A stretch of 64,000 bases of DNA from Setoptus koraiensis (GCA_048013815.1 CM106585.1:1364001-1428000), one strand, 5' to 3'; counted from the stretch's first letter, positions 35,288 to 46,534 are shown. Made by a program: numbers and translations. The notes: generated by a model from the sequence alone, not told the origin.

Positions 35288-35441
35288 GCGACCTATCGCC
35301 ACTAGGTACCATTCACTTCAGCAATTGTCATTTGGGGCTCATGTGGCCCCCATGTGGCCCCAAATGACGATTGTCAATAATGATACCTATGCTAGTCAGC
35401 TGATCAGCTAACAACCGAGCCTTGTGACAGTAGCGATAGGA
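35288..35441. repeat. Imperfect inverted repeat (foldback)
   Basis: The left arm at about 35303-35344 (taggtaccatt, caattgtcatttggggc) pairs with the right arm at 35345-35391 (gccccaaatgacgattgtc, aatgataccta), with almost no loop. Outer arms acctatcgccac (35291-35302) and gtagcgatagga (35430-35441) also match at 10 of 12 bases. A small foldback or MITE-like element is possible. No flanking target duplication was confirmed. Confidence 0.65.
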
Positions 35442-35547
35442 CACAACAATGACTGGATGATCCCGTTCATTTATGGCGCACATCAACAACAGTCAAGTGA
35501 ATAACAGCAATGATAATAATAATCAATTGATTTGTTGCTGATTACTG

Positions 35548-35633
35548 TTGTTGTTGCTGCTGTTGTTGTCGTTGCTGTTGTCGTTGCTGTTGTCGTTGCT
35601 GTTGTCGTTGCTGTTGTCGTCGCTGTTGTCGTG
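35548..35633. repeat. 12-bp tandem repeat (gttgctgttgtc)n
   Basis: About six copies with one GTC for GTT change. It opens a poly-Leu frame that I do not regard as a gene. Confidence 0.85.
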
Positions 35634-36689
35634 GACCAATGAAAGTGTCACCATCACCTGTCATCCGTCAATTGGTATTACGAGACACACTCATGAAAGC
35701 TCATTTAATTCACTCACTTTCAGCATATATGTTTATCCAATGTGTTGGTGTGTTCATTGGTTAATAATGAGAACTGGTCGCTTCACACAAATTAGACACT
35801 AACAGCCATGTGACAACAGAAACATACTTTCGATTGTTGTCATTCAATTATAATGATGCATGACAAATAAGCAACAATAATAATTGCATCATCTGATGCC
35901 ACTTGTCTGCACTTGCAACGATCTGCAGTCTACTGACACTAACTAATAATGACTATTAATATTAATAGACTATAATAGAAGATAAGTAGCATTACAACGA
36001 CCGCCACCACGACCACGACAAATAGCTCTCAAGTTTGCAACAGCAACAACAACAACAAGCAGCTCATTAGCGATGGTCGTTGTGGCCTGGCTGTTGTCGT
36101 TTCTGCTGTGGCCGTTGGTGGTGCTGTTGTGGCTGTTGTTGTTGTGGTGCTGTTGTGGCTGTTGTTGTGGTGGTGGTGGTGGCCAAATGGCGGTAATCAT
36201 GCCTATCATCATCATTGCTCATTGATTGTTGTTGTTGGTGGTTGTTGTGAGCCGTTGTTGTGCACGCTTGTTGTTATGTAGGTTACCAACAGCCTTTATC
36301 CTGGCACGAGGCACGCATTTTGATCACTAATGATCGCCTGTTTTGATCTGACAATGTTGCAAATCCACTCATATGGTTGCAATAGACACAAATAGTGTGT
36401 CAACCACAACCATTGTGTCAACTCGCTATATCCGCTTCTACTGCTAAATGTGATGTAACAGTAACTGTATTTATTGTCAGCTGTTACCAACACTAATCAG
36501 GTTGTGTAAGTTGTTCAATTTAATAATAGAGCGCAGCAATCTAATCTGATTGTTGACGACCATCACATGTCACAGTGGAGCCAAAGTGTGCAAAAAGTGT
36601 CAATCGCAATTAGTTTAACACTAATGATACACCCTATATAATGTGTTGATAAGCACCATTCACAGCAAGCTTTGTTTGGCTGGTTTGTG

Positions 36690-36745
36690 GGTCGGTCGGT
36701 TGGTCAGTCGGTTGGTCAGTCGGTTGGTCAGTCGGTTGATTGTCG
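36690..36745. repeat. 12-bp tandem repeat (ggttggtcagtc)n
   Basis: About four copies following two GGTC repeats. Confidence 0.8.
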
Positions 36746-37785
36746 GTTGTCGGTTGGTCATCAACTGTGTCTTATTGCCGTTGATCGGGCGCGAGGAACA
36801 GTGAATAATCACCAACTGAGTGATTGTCGATGCCCGCTGCACGACCAGCGATCGCAAACACATTATGCCCGCATCTGTCCCAATTATTCATTCAATTCTC
36901 TCGCTCCGCCAGCTAGCGAACAGTTCAATTTAAATGCCCGAATTATCCCCAATTGGCGCTGCTCGAAAACCACAAACAACAACAACAACAACAGATTAAA
37001 CGCCTGCTTTTGGGGTACCCAATCTAACTAATATTAGCTGCTATTGGATGGCCCAAAAGCAGCTGTTGACCAGCAGTGGCACTTATAATAATCGACTTAT
37101 CCGTTGTGTGTGCTCGTCACTGACATGGACAAAATAGAAATTGCCTGAGCGGAAGTGAGCGGAGTCTCACACACAGTTTGGCTCACTGTGTTTTTTTATC
37201 CCGGACAAAGCGTATTGCGTCATTAACTGTTAGTGTGCCAGACACGAGTTAGGCACGAGTTAGACACGAGCCAGACATGAGGAAGACAAACAAACAGACA
37301 AACAGATGAGAGAGGAAGAGATGATTCCATAGTGTGCGCTATTTTTTAACGCTCACTCGCTTACGTAATAACAAGCAGCGTATTATACCGACAACCACAC
37401 AATAATTGGTTCCTTGGCATCGCTTAATAGGCTTACACATTGCAGTACATGATACAGTGCACAGTAGTTAGTGAGAGCTGGTAGTAAGTATTTGGTCAGT
37501 GTTATTAATTACCGTCAACATGAGGCCATGTGCGTCATATTATATAATCAGCTCACTTGTGTGCATCGTTATCCCGAAATGCGATCACAAGTGCCGTTAT
37601 AATTACATCGTTATTATATTGTGATAATCTGTCTGTTACAATGTATCGCAGCTAAAGCATATAATGTACATGTAAGAGTATGCGTGTAAGGGGCTAACGT
37701 GTGGCCGTAATTTGTATATTTAGTGTAAACATTGTTACATAATAAGTTTTCAGTTTAGTTAGCTGACCAGTAGTTAGTTAGTTTG

Positions 37786-39608
37786 CTAGCCCGAGGCGGC
37801 CGGTTTGGGTGTCGTTGGTGTCGGTGTTGGCTGGCCCACTGTCTTGGTCACTGTAAATTGGATGTTTTTGTTGAATGGGCTCACTTGAAACATGGCCAAT
37901 GGATTCTTCCATACAGAATAAGGTTTTGATGTGTAGCTTGTTGCGTTTGTGCTTGTGAGAGTCTTATTTTTGCTAAAATTCAAATTGAACGGATACTGCA
38001 ATCGAACGCTCCTCTTGCGTCGGCCCAATATTGTTGGTTCGGCCCCGGTTTGCTGTTTGGTTTTGTCGCAGTTTCAATTTATTATTATCGCGCGCGTGAC
38101 ATTGAGACATTGTATATCATTGTGAATATTATTATGAAAAACATTAGCATAGATGAGAGAAATGTGACAGTTAGCCACGGGGTGTATACCGGGGTATAAG
38201 AGACAGAAGAGATGGTTATTCTGCGACTGATTTTGTGCAATCAATGCTGGAAACTGTATCAAGTATGTCCAGTCTCAGTCGTGTCACCTAACAACTCTAG
38301 GAATCTAGCAATTGTAAGATAACTTTGGGATGGGGGTAATTTTATTCTCTCGTTTGTACTGGAGATATCGTTTTTAGTGTTTTGTACCTGTAAGCACGCG
38401 GAAGCAATGCAAAACGCCTGAGCTTGTGTGATGTTGCTGGCTAGAGTAGCTTGGCCTGTGCAAGATATTATCTAATAGACAGTTTGACAGACAGTTAGAC
38501 AATTGTCGCGTGTGAGGGTGACAAGCAATGTGAAAGAAACAAATTACTTACGGTGCTGGCATACGAGCGAGAATCACACCAGACACACTCTGATTTAAAT
38601 GAGCCTGCCATGGAATTGAAGCAAACACGGGTCATCTATGCATGGCGACGTATAAAAACAATCAAGCGGACATTTAAGCGAGATAATTGACACAACAGTA
38701 TTATTGACTGATAGAAATCACACAAATCAAAGGTAAAACACACAAACAGATATAATTTATCTGTGACACAGGTGAACGCCGATCGCATAGTAAGCAATCA
38801 ATAGCAACGATGAAATAATATATATACTCACAGGCGTCAGAAATGTCGACTCAACCATTAGAGTCCCATCTTGATGTTGCAGTAGTTGAATTATTGTCAA
38901 TAGACTGACCAACAGAAGCACTCCAATAACACCTGACGACACAGTGTTTTCCAATCTAACACTGTTGTGTTTGCCGTGTAACAGTCGCATTCTGATTGTT
39001 ATCTTGTCGTCAATATTATGGATTGTATGTCACGTGCTTGTGTTCGAATATTCGGATACTTGGATACTCGGATAAAATGACAACAGTTTTACTGCAGCGA
39101 TTTTCACTGTCTTGTGTGAGTAACGAGACTGAATTTTGCGTCAATTTCGCGTCAAGATTCTACGATGAATTAATTCAATCAAATTAACACTGTGGGACTA
39201 GACAAAAAATTTCTTCTGTTTGACCATTTATAGCCGCTTGGCATCGCATAATTAGAAGTGCTTTTAGTCAGTGACCATGACTAGGCCACAACTTTGACAC
39301 CAACTTTCACACGAAATGTAGGCCTTTAAACAAAAATGATACACAGAACAATACCCTTCGAGAGGCATCAACTTGACCGTCACAGTTGACATGATCACCG
39401 TAACTTGAACTGTCCAACCAACTAATATAAGAGTGAACAAAACCATAACAATATTTTGTTTGTTAGCTGAACAGCAAACCTGAAACGGATGTACAGTTAC
39501 ATCACCTACATGGTGGTTGACAGCAAGCGACCTGACAGGTCGAGTTAGTTGAACAGCTTGCAAAGCGATCGTGTCCAAGCAAAGGTATAGTGCCAAACAT
39601 ATTCGCAT
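37786..39608 (-). CDS. Putative multi-exon membrane or secreted protein of unknown function
   Basis: A chain of short exons joins in one frame: 39608-39355 (donor GTATTG), 38991-38832 (donor GTGAGT), 38604-38552 (donor GTAAGT), 38455-38388 (donor GTACAA), 38246 onward, then a last exon 38052-37786. The first product part has a hydrophobic start (MRICLALYLCLDTIAL) and a membrane segment (NIVMVLFTLILVGWTVQVTV). The second exon adds another (VIGVLLLVSLLTIIQLL). The last exon has GRRKRSV, a furin-type site, then an Asn/Ser/Thr-rich tail with TPTPTTPKP. The donor ending exon 5 is unclear, so the join to the last exon is not settled. I recognise no family. It could also be two neighbouring genes. 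Confidence 0.45.
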
Positions 39609-40088
39609 TGTTGGCTATTGATGTGAAAGAGTTGACTTTATAGCCTACTGTTGTTAGCCTATTTATATTTAGTTTTTCATACAATGAATACCGTTCATGC
39701 GAATGTAAACCGTTTATGCGAATGTAAACCGTTGATGAAGTGAAGTTGCATCACAACTATCATTATTGCATAAACAGTGTAGACGTAATTAATTGTGATT
39801 GTTAATTAGGCAATGTTTGTGGAATATACAAAACTAATGATAAATCACAGCAGCGGCAATCACACGACGAGAACAAGATGTGTGACAGGTGAGCAAATGA
39901 TGTTAATTGTTGTTGCGCAACAATAGTTGCATTACGATGATTACCGTCTGTGAGCAGTGTTGGTTAGATCATCAGACGAATGAATGACTAACATATTTGT
40001 ATGTTGAACATGGCTACTTTGTTTGCGAACCAGTTATCATTGATTTCAATAAGAATACTCGTTTCGTATACAAGTAAGCATAATGTTT

Positions 40089-42362
40089 TTATATCTTGGA
40101 TAATGTTGACTGAGCGGAAGTATTGAATTTCTGTTGTTGAGCTTTGCTGACTTGATTTGATGGGCCCGACAGTTGACTTTGTTGTGATTGTGGTTGTAGT
40201 TGTCGTTGTGGTTTCTGCTGTTGCTGTTGCGATGATTGCAATGGTTCGTCCGATGACAACGATGACGATGTTGACAAACTGTCATTGGTGTCACGTTCAT
40301 CTTGATCGTTATTGTTGTTACTGCCATTTAAATTGCTGTTCTTATATATCCAATCCAGATATTGACTCACATCCACATAGACACCCGGTACGCCTTGTAG
40401 GCCACACGAAACACCCCATGACACCAGGCCGGCTAATTCGTAGCGTCCAAAATTGTCCAAATCATCGTCGTTGTTTTGCTTCACAAATGAGGGTTTGTTA
40501 CAAACGAGCGGACCGCCACCATCGCCCGTACAAGTGTCACTAGCTGGCTCACCTCCGCCACAAACAAACGTTTTGTGCAATTTAAATCTGATTCCTAAGC
40601 GTGTCTTACGTAACGCTTGTTCGCATTCCTCTCTCGACACTATTCTTAACTGCACCTCTTTTAGTATATTTGAATGTTGCCCGCTTCTGTAGGCATCCTT
40701 TCCCCAGCCAGTGGCCATACAATTGCTTTCTTCATCACTAGAGGGCGATGATTTTTGGGGTGCCGCGTTTTGTTTAGGCAAACAAATTGTATCAATGCCA
40801 GGACGAAACACCACAGGTCTGTCCAATTTCAACAGAGCGATATCATTCCAAAGATTGCGACTCTGAAACTCTGGATGAATTATTATTTCGGCCACGTTGA
40901 AATCTTCGTGGGGCAGAAATTCGTCTGTTCGTTGAGTGTCCCATTCGGATAGACGAACTTTTAACATTTTTCGTTTCTTATCAATTTCCAAATTTGCCAA
41001 ATTTTGTCTGCTCGACGAAAATTCAGCCTCGTTTTCATTACTACTGTTTGTTTGTTGTTTCCTAGTGTACGATTCAACACAATGGGCAACAGTGAGTATG
41101 TATTGATCGCTTATTAATGAGCCACCACAAACAAATTTATTAACATTGTCCTCGTGTCGGATGATGGCTGCCATCCAAGGATATTCACCAAAGTCACTTT
41201 CTTGATTTCCCGTCGGTGCCAGTATTCGTCTGTTTATTCCAACTTGATTACGAACACCACAACGGGGCTTGTATTTTTGCTTGGGTTTTGCATCCGGGTC
41301 ACGACAACAAACATGATAACGGCCACAGTCTCCATTGTCCGCAGTGTCGGTGTTGTCCGAATCGGCCGATCTCCGCGATAAAGCTGCCCAAGATTGATTG
41401 GTCGCCTGATCCGAGGACACAGTTATATTCAGGGGCACCAGACTACGCGGATCCAATATGCCAGCTCCGTCTGTAATTATTTGATCGTTTTCGTCACATT
41501 GATAATACGGAACACAAATACAATCTTTATCCTCGACTTGTCTGCCAGTTAGAAATGAGGAACTTTTTTGATTCGAAGGAGGCGCAACATTATTGATAGC
41601 CCTTGTTGTCGAAACTGGTCCTGGTGCACCATTATCTAGATTACTATTTTTTTCACTATTAAATTGGTTTCTTCCATCCGAGATACTCGATGAGACTGCT
41701 TCAGTTGTACTTGAACTTGTTGAGCCATCTTCAGCTAATTTCTTATTATCCTGGACTTTTTGTTGTTGTTTGTGGCGAGAAGAAGGCTTTTGCTGCTGCT
41801 GCTGCTGCTGTTCACTGACTTGCCCACCATCGTGATTAACAAAATTCGGTACACTAGTGAGAGAATCAATTTTTAAAGATGGACCCTTTTCTTGACTAAC
41901 AATCGCGCTAAGATTCTTCAAGATGGAAACAAGCGGCTGGTGATAGCCCTTTTGATCTAAATCAGAATTTGATAATGTCAGTGTGACAATAATTTTATCC
42001 TCATTATTTGTGTTATTACTGGTTGCCAGAATGGATCCGTCATTATTGTCCAAGCTGCTCATCTTATTTACACTCTTATTGTGATTCTTTGCATTGTTGT
42101 GATTGGGATTTACTGTCGAGCTGAGAAGCTCGTATCCTTCCAACTGTGAAGGTTTTTTGGTGACAATCGATTGATTTCTATCATGATTCACTAGATGAAT
42201 CGTAGGTTTCTTATGCACGGTCGAGTGTAGATTTGAGTCGGTGGGTGAACAATTTGTTAATAGATAATTGGAAAAAATAATATAAAACAAAGAGGCTAAT
42301 ATCAGAATATTGATATTTCTTTCTAATCCAAACAATAAGAATTTTATCTTTGTATCCATCAT
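40089..42362 (-). CDS. CLIP-domain serine protease homolog (inactive, PPAF2/masquerade type)
   Basis: 757 residues on one exon. A hydrophobic N-terminal anchor or signal (about 13-37, ILILASLFYIIFSNYLL) is followed by a long Ser/Asn/Gln-rich linker with a poly-Gln run. Then comes a CLIP domain (CICVPYYQCDENDQIITDG to CGRYHVCC) and a trypsin-like domain from about residue 395 (DFGEYPWMAAI). The His (TVAHC) and Asp (NDIALLKLDRP) of the triad are present. The serine site reads DTCTGDGGGPLVC, so Ser is Gly and the protein cannot be an active protease. Such SPHs are cofactors of prophenoloxidase activation or adhesion proteins in arthropod hemolymph. The C-terminus is a Gln/Ser-rich tail of about 80 residues, unusual for the family. 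The lack of introns suggests a retrocopy origin or intron loss. Confidence 0.92.
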   Translation of the reverse strand: MMDTKIKFLLFGLERNINILILASLFYIIFSNYLLTNCSPTDSNLHSTVHKKPTIHLVNHDRNQSIVTKKPSQLEGYELLSSTVNPNHNNAKNHNKSVNKMSSLDNNDGSILATSNNTNNEDKIIVTLTLSNSDLDQKGYHQPLVSILKNLSAIVSQEKGPSLKIDSLTSVPNFVNHDGGQVSEQQQQQQQKPSSRHKQQQKVQDNKKLAEDGSTSSSTTEAVSSSISDGRNQFNSEKNSNLDNGAPGPVSTTRAINNVAPPSNQKSSSFLTGRQVEDKDCICVPYYQCDENDQIITDGAGILDPRSLVPLNITVSSDQATNQSWAALSRRSADSDNTDTADNGDCGRYHVCCRDPDAKPKQKYKPRCGVRNQVGINRRILAPTGNQESDFGEYPWMAAIIRHEDNVNKFVCGGSLISDQYILTVAHCVESYTRKQQTNSSNENEAEFSSSRQNLANLEIDKKRKMLKVRLSEWDTQRTDEFLPHEDFNVAEIIIHPEFQSRNLWNDIALLKLDRPVVFRPGIDTICLPKQNAAPQKSSPSSDEESNCMATGWGKDAYRSGQHSNILKEVQLRIVSREECEQALRKTRLGIRFKLHKTFVCGGGEPASDTCTGDGGGPLVCNKPSFVKQNNDDDLDNFGRYELAGLVSWGVSCGLQGVPGVYVDVSQYLDWIYKNSNLNGSNNNNDQDERDTNDSLSTSSSLSSDEPLQSSQQQQQKPQRQLQPQSQQSQLSGPSNQVSKAQQQKFNTSAQSTLSKI

Positions 42363-43082
42363 TTTTGTTAATTCAAGCCATGCACATTGATTGTCGAGCT
42401 TTTTCTTCCTAATTCACCTGCTCAACAATTCAATTGATGGTGGGTTATTCTCGCTACGAATAATGTAAACAGTAACGTTGGCATAATAATCACAAAATAT
42501 ATATTGACTCCCTAGAAAGAGATAAGTAGAGATCAACGAATGTTTCTCATTTTATATCGTGGTTGACTGACATCTTTTCCGACTAAACGGCTTAGACCTT
42601 TATGATGATGTAAGAATATCGCTGAAGAAGTCGACAAGCAAAGTACAAGTTCTACTGTATGATTAAATATTTATAAAAACAACACGCTTAATAGAAACAA
42701 ATTACCTGCGATGTTATCACCAAGTGATGAAAATAACCACTTAGAAGATTCTTTAGCAAAAATAAAAGTGATGTAACCAGTTTGGCTATAACTTGATTTA
42801 AACTAGTGGCATCATCAGTCTATGTATGACTTTTTGTTGTTTTCACTACACGATGAGAGATGCGTAAGCGATAGTGAAAGCTAGTAAAAGGAATTATAAG
42901 GTTTTCAATGAAGTCATTGGAGGTTGCTCAATGATCAATTCGAAACGTTTTCTTTGGTGCAACTACAAGTGACTTGTATTCAAGTCCTGTGACGTTGATA
43001 GCGAGAGCCTTCGTCTAGCTCAAGTATAAACAAAATATACAAAAACAAAATTTCGACGAGAATTGACGGAATATAATTAGAA

Positions 43083-43379
43083 TTACGTGCGTGTTTACAT
43101 GGAGTTAGCTCTACAAGTCGCTTCCGATTGGGTCTCAGATTATAAGAAAACTGGTCAAGAGAAGAAAGAACTTGGCACATTTCGAACCGCATCCCAATAA
43201 CTGTAAATTATGTGGCACAAAATGTTGATCACAGAATATCATCAAGTTTGGTTCGAACTAAATCATGTACAAAAAGACTACTGATGCAAATGTAGTAGCT
43301 AGTCTTGATGTAATTGATCTGCAACATCTTGATTGAGACTAAGTACAACTAGGCAATTTGAATCAGTTCGACTCTTGGA
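43083..43379. repeat. Repeat A, copy 1
   Basis: Direct repeat of about 290 bp matching 44400-44678 in the same orientation. Shared words include tttacatggagtt, ataagaaaactggtcaagag, gtggcacaaaatgttgatca and cagaatatcatcaa. Confidence 0.8.
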
Positions 43380-43676
43380 ACGTGTCACAATCCCTTGGTA
43401 CTAACGGTGCCCTTCCTGGCAAAACTGACCCCTCCGGCACCTGCAGCCAATCTCATCTTCCTTGTCGAAATATGTTTCTTTGTCTGTCAGCAGTTTCCAC
43501 TGGTTAATTTTTCTATATGAACCCATAGTTCTATAGAGATGGCATGGTGGGAGTCAGGTAGGAGCTGAAAAAGCACGCAGATAGCACCAATGAGCAACAA
43601 ACAAACATTAACTTGCAAGTCAATACAACTGAACAGATGAAGAGCAACTCATTAGTCAGACTGACCGACCAACTAG

Positions 43677-44312
43677 CGTCTCATTGTCACAGTATTGCAA
43701 TAAATATAAGCAAAAAGTATCTCGTGATTGTGCAAGGGTTGATGTTCGTCACTTCATTAGAGGCTTGAACAATGCAATCGTCAAGAAAAGCGCTCAGCAA
43801 CAATTAAAAAGGTAGACAATGGGGGGTCATTGTGTAAGAGTGTGAGAGTACTCGTTGACCAGTAGATCACACAATCGTCATCCAATGTCTAAATCTCTCG
43901 GATTTACATCGAGAGAATGCTACTGTTATCACATTCAGAAGTTGGTGATTGAATAAAAAAAAAAAAACAATTCGTTATGTCATTTAACAAAGTTTGCAAA
44001 AAGCGACTGCACTGCGACGATCGGTAGGGTTGATATATCGACGCTTGAGAGAGTTAGAAAAAGAATCAAGCAACCTCTCGATACTCGTACCGATTAGCTG
44101 TTGACGACTTTGTGTGAGAGGAGGAGGCATCTGAGCTGACAGTTGAATGCACTTGGCCGAAATCAACTGGTCAGTTGCTGCCGTGCAATTTTTATCACAG
44201 AGACTCTCACAACTGGTCGGTATGAGTATCTGCCAAATATATGTTTTTGCATCGTGCAGTTTTGCATTGTCCGACACATCAATCTGTCACTAATGTCAAT
44301 TCTCGTACTCCC
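43677..44312. repeat. Dispersed repeat B, copy 2
   Basis: Same orientation as the copy at 30619-31272. A 97-residue minus-strand frame (44277-43984) crosses it. The part encoding PPLTQSRQQLIGTSIERLLD is kept open in both copies, but the first copy has an in-frame stop just before it. Confidence 0.8.
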
Positions 44313-44399
44313 TCACTTTCAACTTTTTGCTTTTGCTACTACATTCATTTACTAACAACTGTAAATCATCAACTACTGATACAAATTCTATCATTAATT

Positions 44400-44678
44400 A
44401 TTCCGTGCATATTTACATGGAGTTGGCTCGACAATTCCGTTCTGATTGAGCATCAAATCATAAGAAAACTGGTCAAGAGAAGAGAGAACTAAGCACATTT
44501 TGAACCGCATCCTGATAACCGTGGCACAAAATGTTGATCACAGAATATCATCAAATTTGTATCTAAATCATATATATAAAGACTGCTGATGCAAGTGGGC
44601 AAGTAGCTAGTCTGCACCTTCTTGATTGTGACTACGCACCAGTTACAACTAGACGATTCTAATCAGTTTGACTTTTGG
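44400..44678. repeat. Repeat A, copy 2
   Basis: Second copy of repeat A, about 1.3 kb from the first, with repeat B between them. The layout A-B-A could be a local duplication or an element with terminal direct repeats. No coding region identifies it. Confidence 0.8.
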
Positions 44679-45025
44679 CTCTAGGCAACAATGAAAGTTT
44701 CGACGACCGCAGCGAATCTTCTCTTCGCCAAAAATCCTTTCTTGGGGTAACCCAATGAAAGAGGCCCAACTCAGTAGCTCAATCTGCATCAGCAAACGGG
44801 ATATGACTACGTTTCGGGTCAAGTACACTAAATCTGCCAGCTACATCTCTACCTCTATTGAGTTGGTAACTCGAATTTTGTTAGAAATGGTTGCATGTGC
44901 ATTTTGAGGGTTTTTTTATTTAAAAATTGGCGCCATCTGTTCGAATCACCTGTTTCCTTAGAATAGAAAACCTGTCAGTATTCCGCTCTTTGACTCATTC
45001 ATATCAGGTAGATTTTATTTTTGTT

Positions 45026-45659
45026 ATGATGGCCGGAATAGACGACAATACAAAAAAGACCCTTAAATCCATACCGTTACTCAGGACGAGAGCCGGACCG
45101 AGGGATCCATCATGGCCCACTAGATTTAAAGAGGAATATCAATCCTTGATAAAATATGTCCAGCAAAGCAAAGATAACGACGCCGACTGGTTCAGGCTCG
45201 AATCCAATAAGGAAGGGACTAGATGGTTCGGTAAATGTTGGCACATGCAAAATTTTCTGAAATATGAATTTGACATAGAATTCGATGTGAGTGTCTCCTA
45301 AAATCTTGACGAGTCTTAATTGCCGGTGTAACTGCATGTCGACTCTTTATTGATTATTCTTTATTCCATAATGAACTATCCAGATACCAGTAACATATCC
45401 AGAGACAGCACCTGAAATAACAATACCTGAACTTGATGGAAAGACACCTAAGATGTATAGAGGTGGCAAGATTTGTACTTCGGATCATTTTAAACCTCTG
45501 TGGGCTCGCAATGTTCCCAAGTTCGGTATCGCCCATGCCATGGCTCTCGGTTTGGCGCCCTGGTTAGCCGTTGAAGTGCCAGATTTAATAGAAAAGGGAT
45601 TAGTGGTTTATAAAGACAAGCGAACCAGCGATCAACCCCAGACAGCTCAAAGCTCTTGA
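45026..45659 (+). CDS. UFC1: UFM1-conjugating enzyme 1 (ufmylation E2)
   Basis: UFC1 accepts UFM1 from UBA5 and passes it to UFL1 substrates at the ER and ribosome. Exons 45026-45286 and 45384-45659 are joined by a 97-nt GTGAGT-AG intron at EFD/IPVTYP. The match is close throughout: [85 protein letters not shown] and [18 protein letters not shown]. The catalytic Cys is that of GGKIC. A second ATG at 45029 is an equally good start. The tail ([13 protein letters not shown]) is slightly longer than in vertebrates. Confidence 0.96.
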
Positions 45660-45901
45660 CCTCCATTCGGCTGTTAGCGCATCGATTGGGCTCACAACAC
45701 TCGCCCGTTCACTTCAATACCTCATTATGACTTGATCTAAACGTGTGTGAGAGATTGTGGAGAGAATTTCGTCCAAGTTGATTAAAGGATTCGCTCATTC
45801 TTTGATTTGCTATTAAAGAGAAAAGAGAAAGGGTTTTTTACTCACTTGCAACGGAACTAGCCTATCCCATTCTGAGCTCAATAGAGACACAGAACGAAAC
45901 T

Positions 45902-46534
45902 TCAAGGAGGATATTTGATGATTACATCGCCTAACTTATGAATTTTCTTATAATGTGATCTTAGCGATGACTCAATCATGAACCTTTGCCGGCATATTTG
46001 ACACGGCATATATGGTGAATGGTTAGCAAGAACCAATCTGTATACATTTGACCACTGATTGCAATCGTGATCTCTAGTTTCTGATTTTCTCAACACGGCT
46101 CCGCATTGGTCTGTGGTGAAATTGAAACGACAATTATTCCGTAGATGATTTTCACAATCTTCAAGCGCACAAGTCTCTCTGCAACCATCACTTGGGCACT
46201 TTACTGTTTCTTGATTTATCAATTGTTTTACTAAAAGATTTGGTATAAATGATTTGGTTTTTCTAGCTCTGGCTAAAAAAGCGGCCTCTGTCTTGATGCC
46301 AGCTCGTGCTCCACCGACGCCTAAACCCAGCGTTTCCCCACAAACGGGACAGAAGGTTTGTCTACCATGGAAGGGATCTCGTGGAGTGAAGAATCGTCTA
46401 CAATATTCGTACCAGCACGTCTTACAGCAAGTGTGACCACAATTGGCTAGTAAGGGATCCTCGAGGGCTCCTTGACATAGTTCGCAAATGAGTGCGGGAT
46501 CTAGAGAAACAAATCGTTCAATGTCATAGCCCAT
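45902..46534 (-). CDS. NRDP1/RNF41-like RING finger protein with TRAF-type zinc finger
   Basis: 210 residues, one exon. The N-terminus MGYDIERFVSLDPALICELC resembles the MGYD-RF start of NRDP1 (RNF41). The RING (about 17-70) reads CELC, CGHTCCKTC and CPVC, with an insertion between the second and third ligand pairs. A TRAF-like zinc-finger stretch follows (VKCPSDGCRETCALEDCENH, CRFN, CGAVLRKSE, HDCN). Near the end is a C2H2-like CQICRQRFMIESSLRSHYKKIH. The substrate-binding C-terminal domain of NRDP1 is absent. Probably an E3 ubiquitin ligase or adaptor. It ends 243 bp from UFC1, tail to tail. Confidence 0.82.
   Translation of the reverse strand: MGYDIERFVSLDPALICELCQGALEDPLLANCGHTCCKTCWYEYCRRFFTPRDPFHGRQTFCPVCGETLGLGVGGARAGIKTEAAFLARARKTKSFIPNLLVKQLINQETVKCPSDGCRETCALEDCENHLRNNCRFNFTTDQCGAVLRKSETRDHDCNQWSNVYRLVLANHSPYMPCQICRQRFMIESSLRSHYKKIHKLGDVIIKYPP

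Larger units (their letters stand above)
34806..37785. other. Intergenic upstream of bsh
   Basis: No gene supported. Contains an inverted repeat (35288-35441), a 12-bp tandem array (35548-35633), TTG/GTT-rich patches at about 36020-36180 and 36215-36260, and a 12-bp array at 36690-36745. Probably includes bsh control DNA. Confidence 0.5.
42363..45025. other. Intergenic with repeats A and B
   Basis: Occupied mainly by the direct-repeat pair A (43083-43379 and 44400-44678) flanking repeat B copy 2 (43677-44312). No gene supported. Confidence 0.55.

Noticed and set aside
43083-44678. A-B-A repeat as an LTR-type element
   Set aside because: No coding region or confirmed TG/CA ends or target duplication. 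Left as an unclassified repeat.
44937-44950. gttcgaatc word like a tRNA B box
   Set aside because: No A box, no acceptor stem and no cloverleaf could be formed around it.
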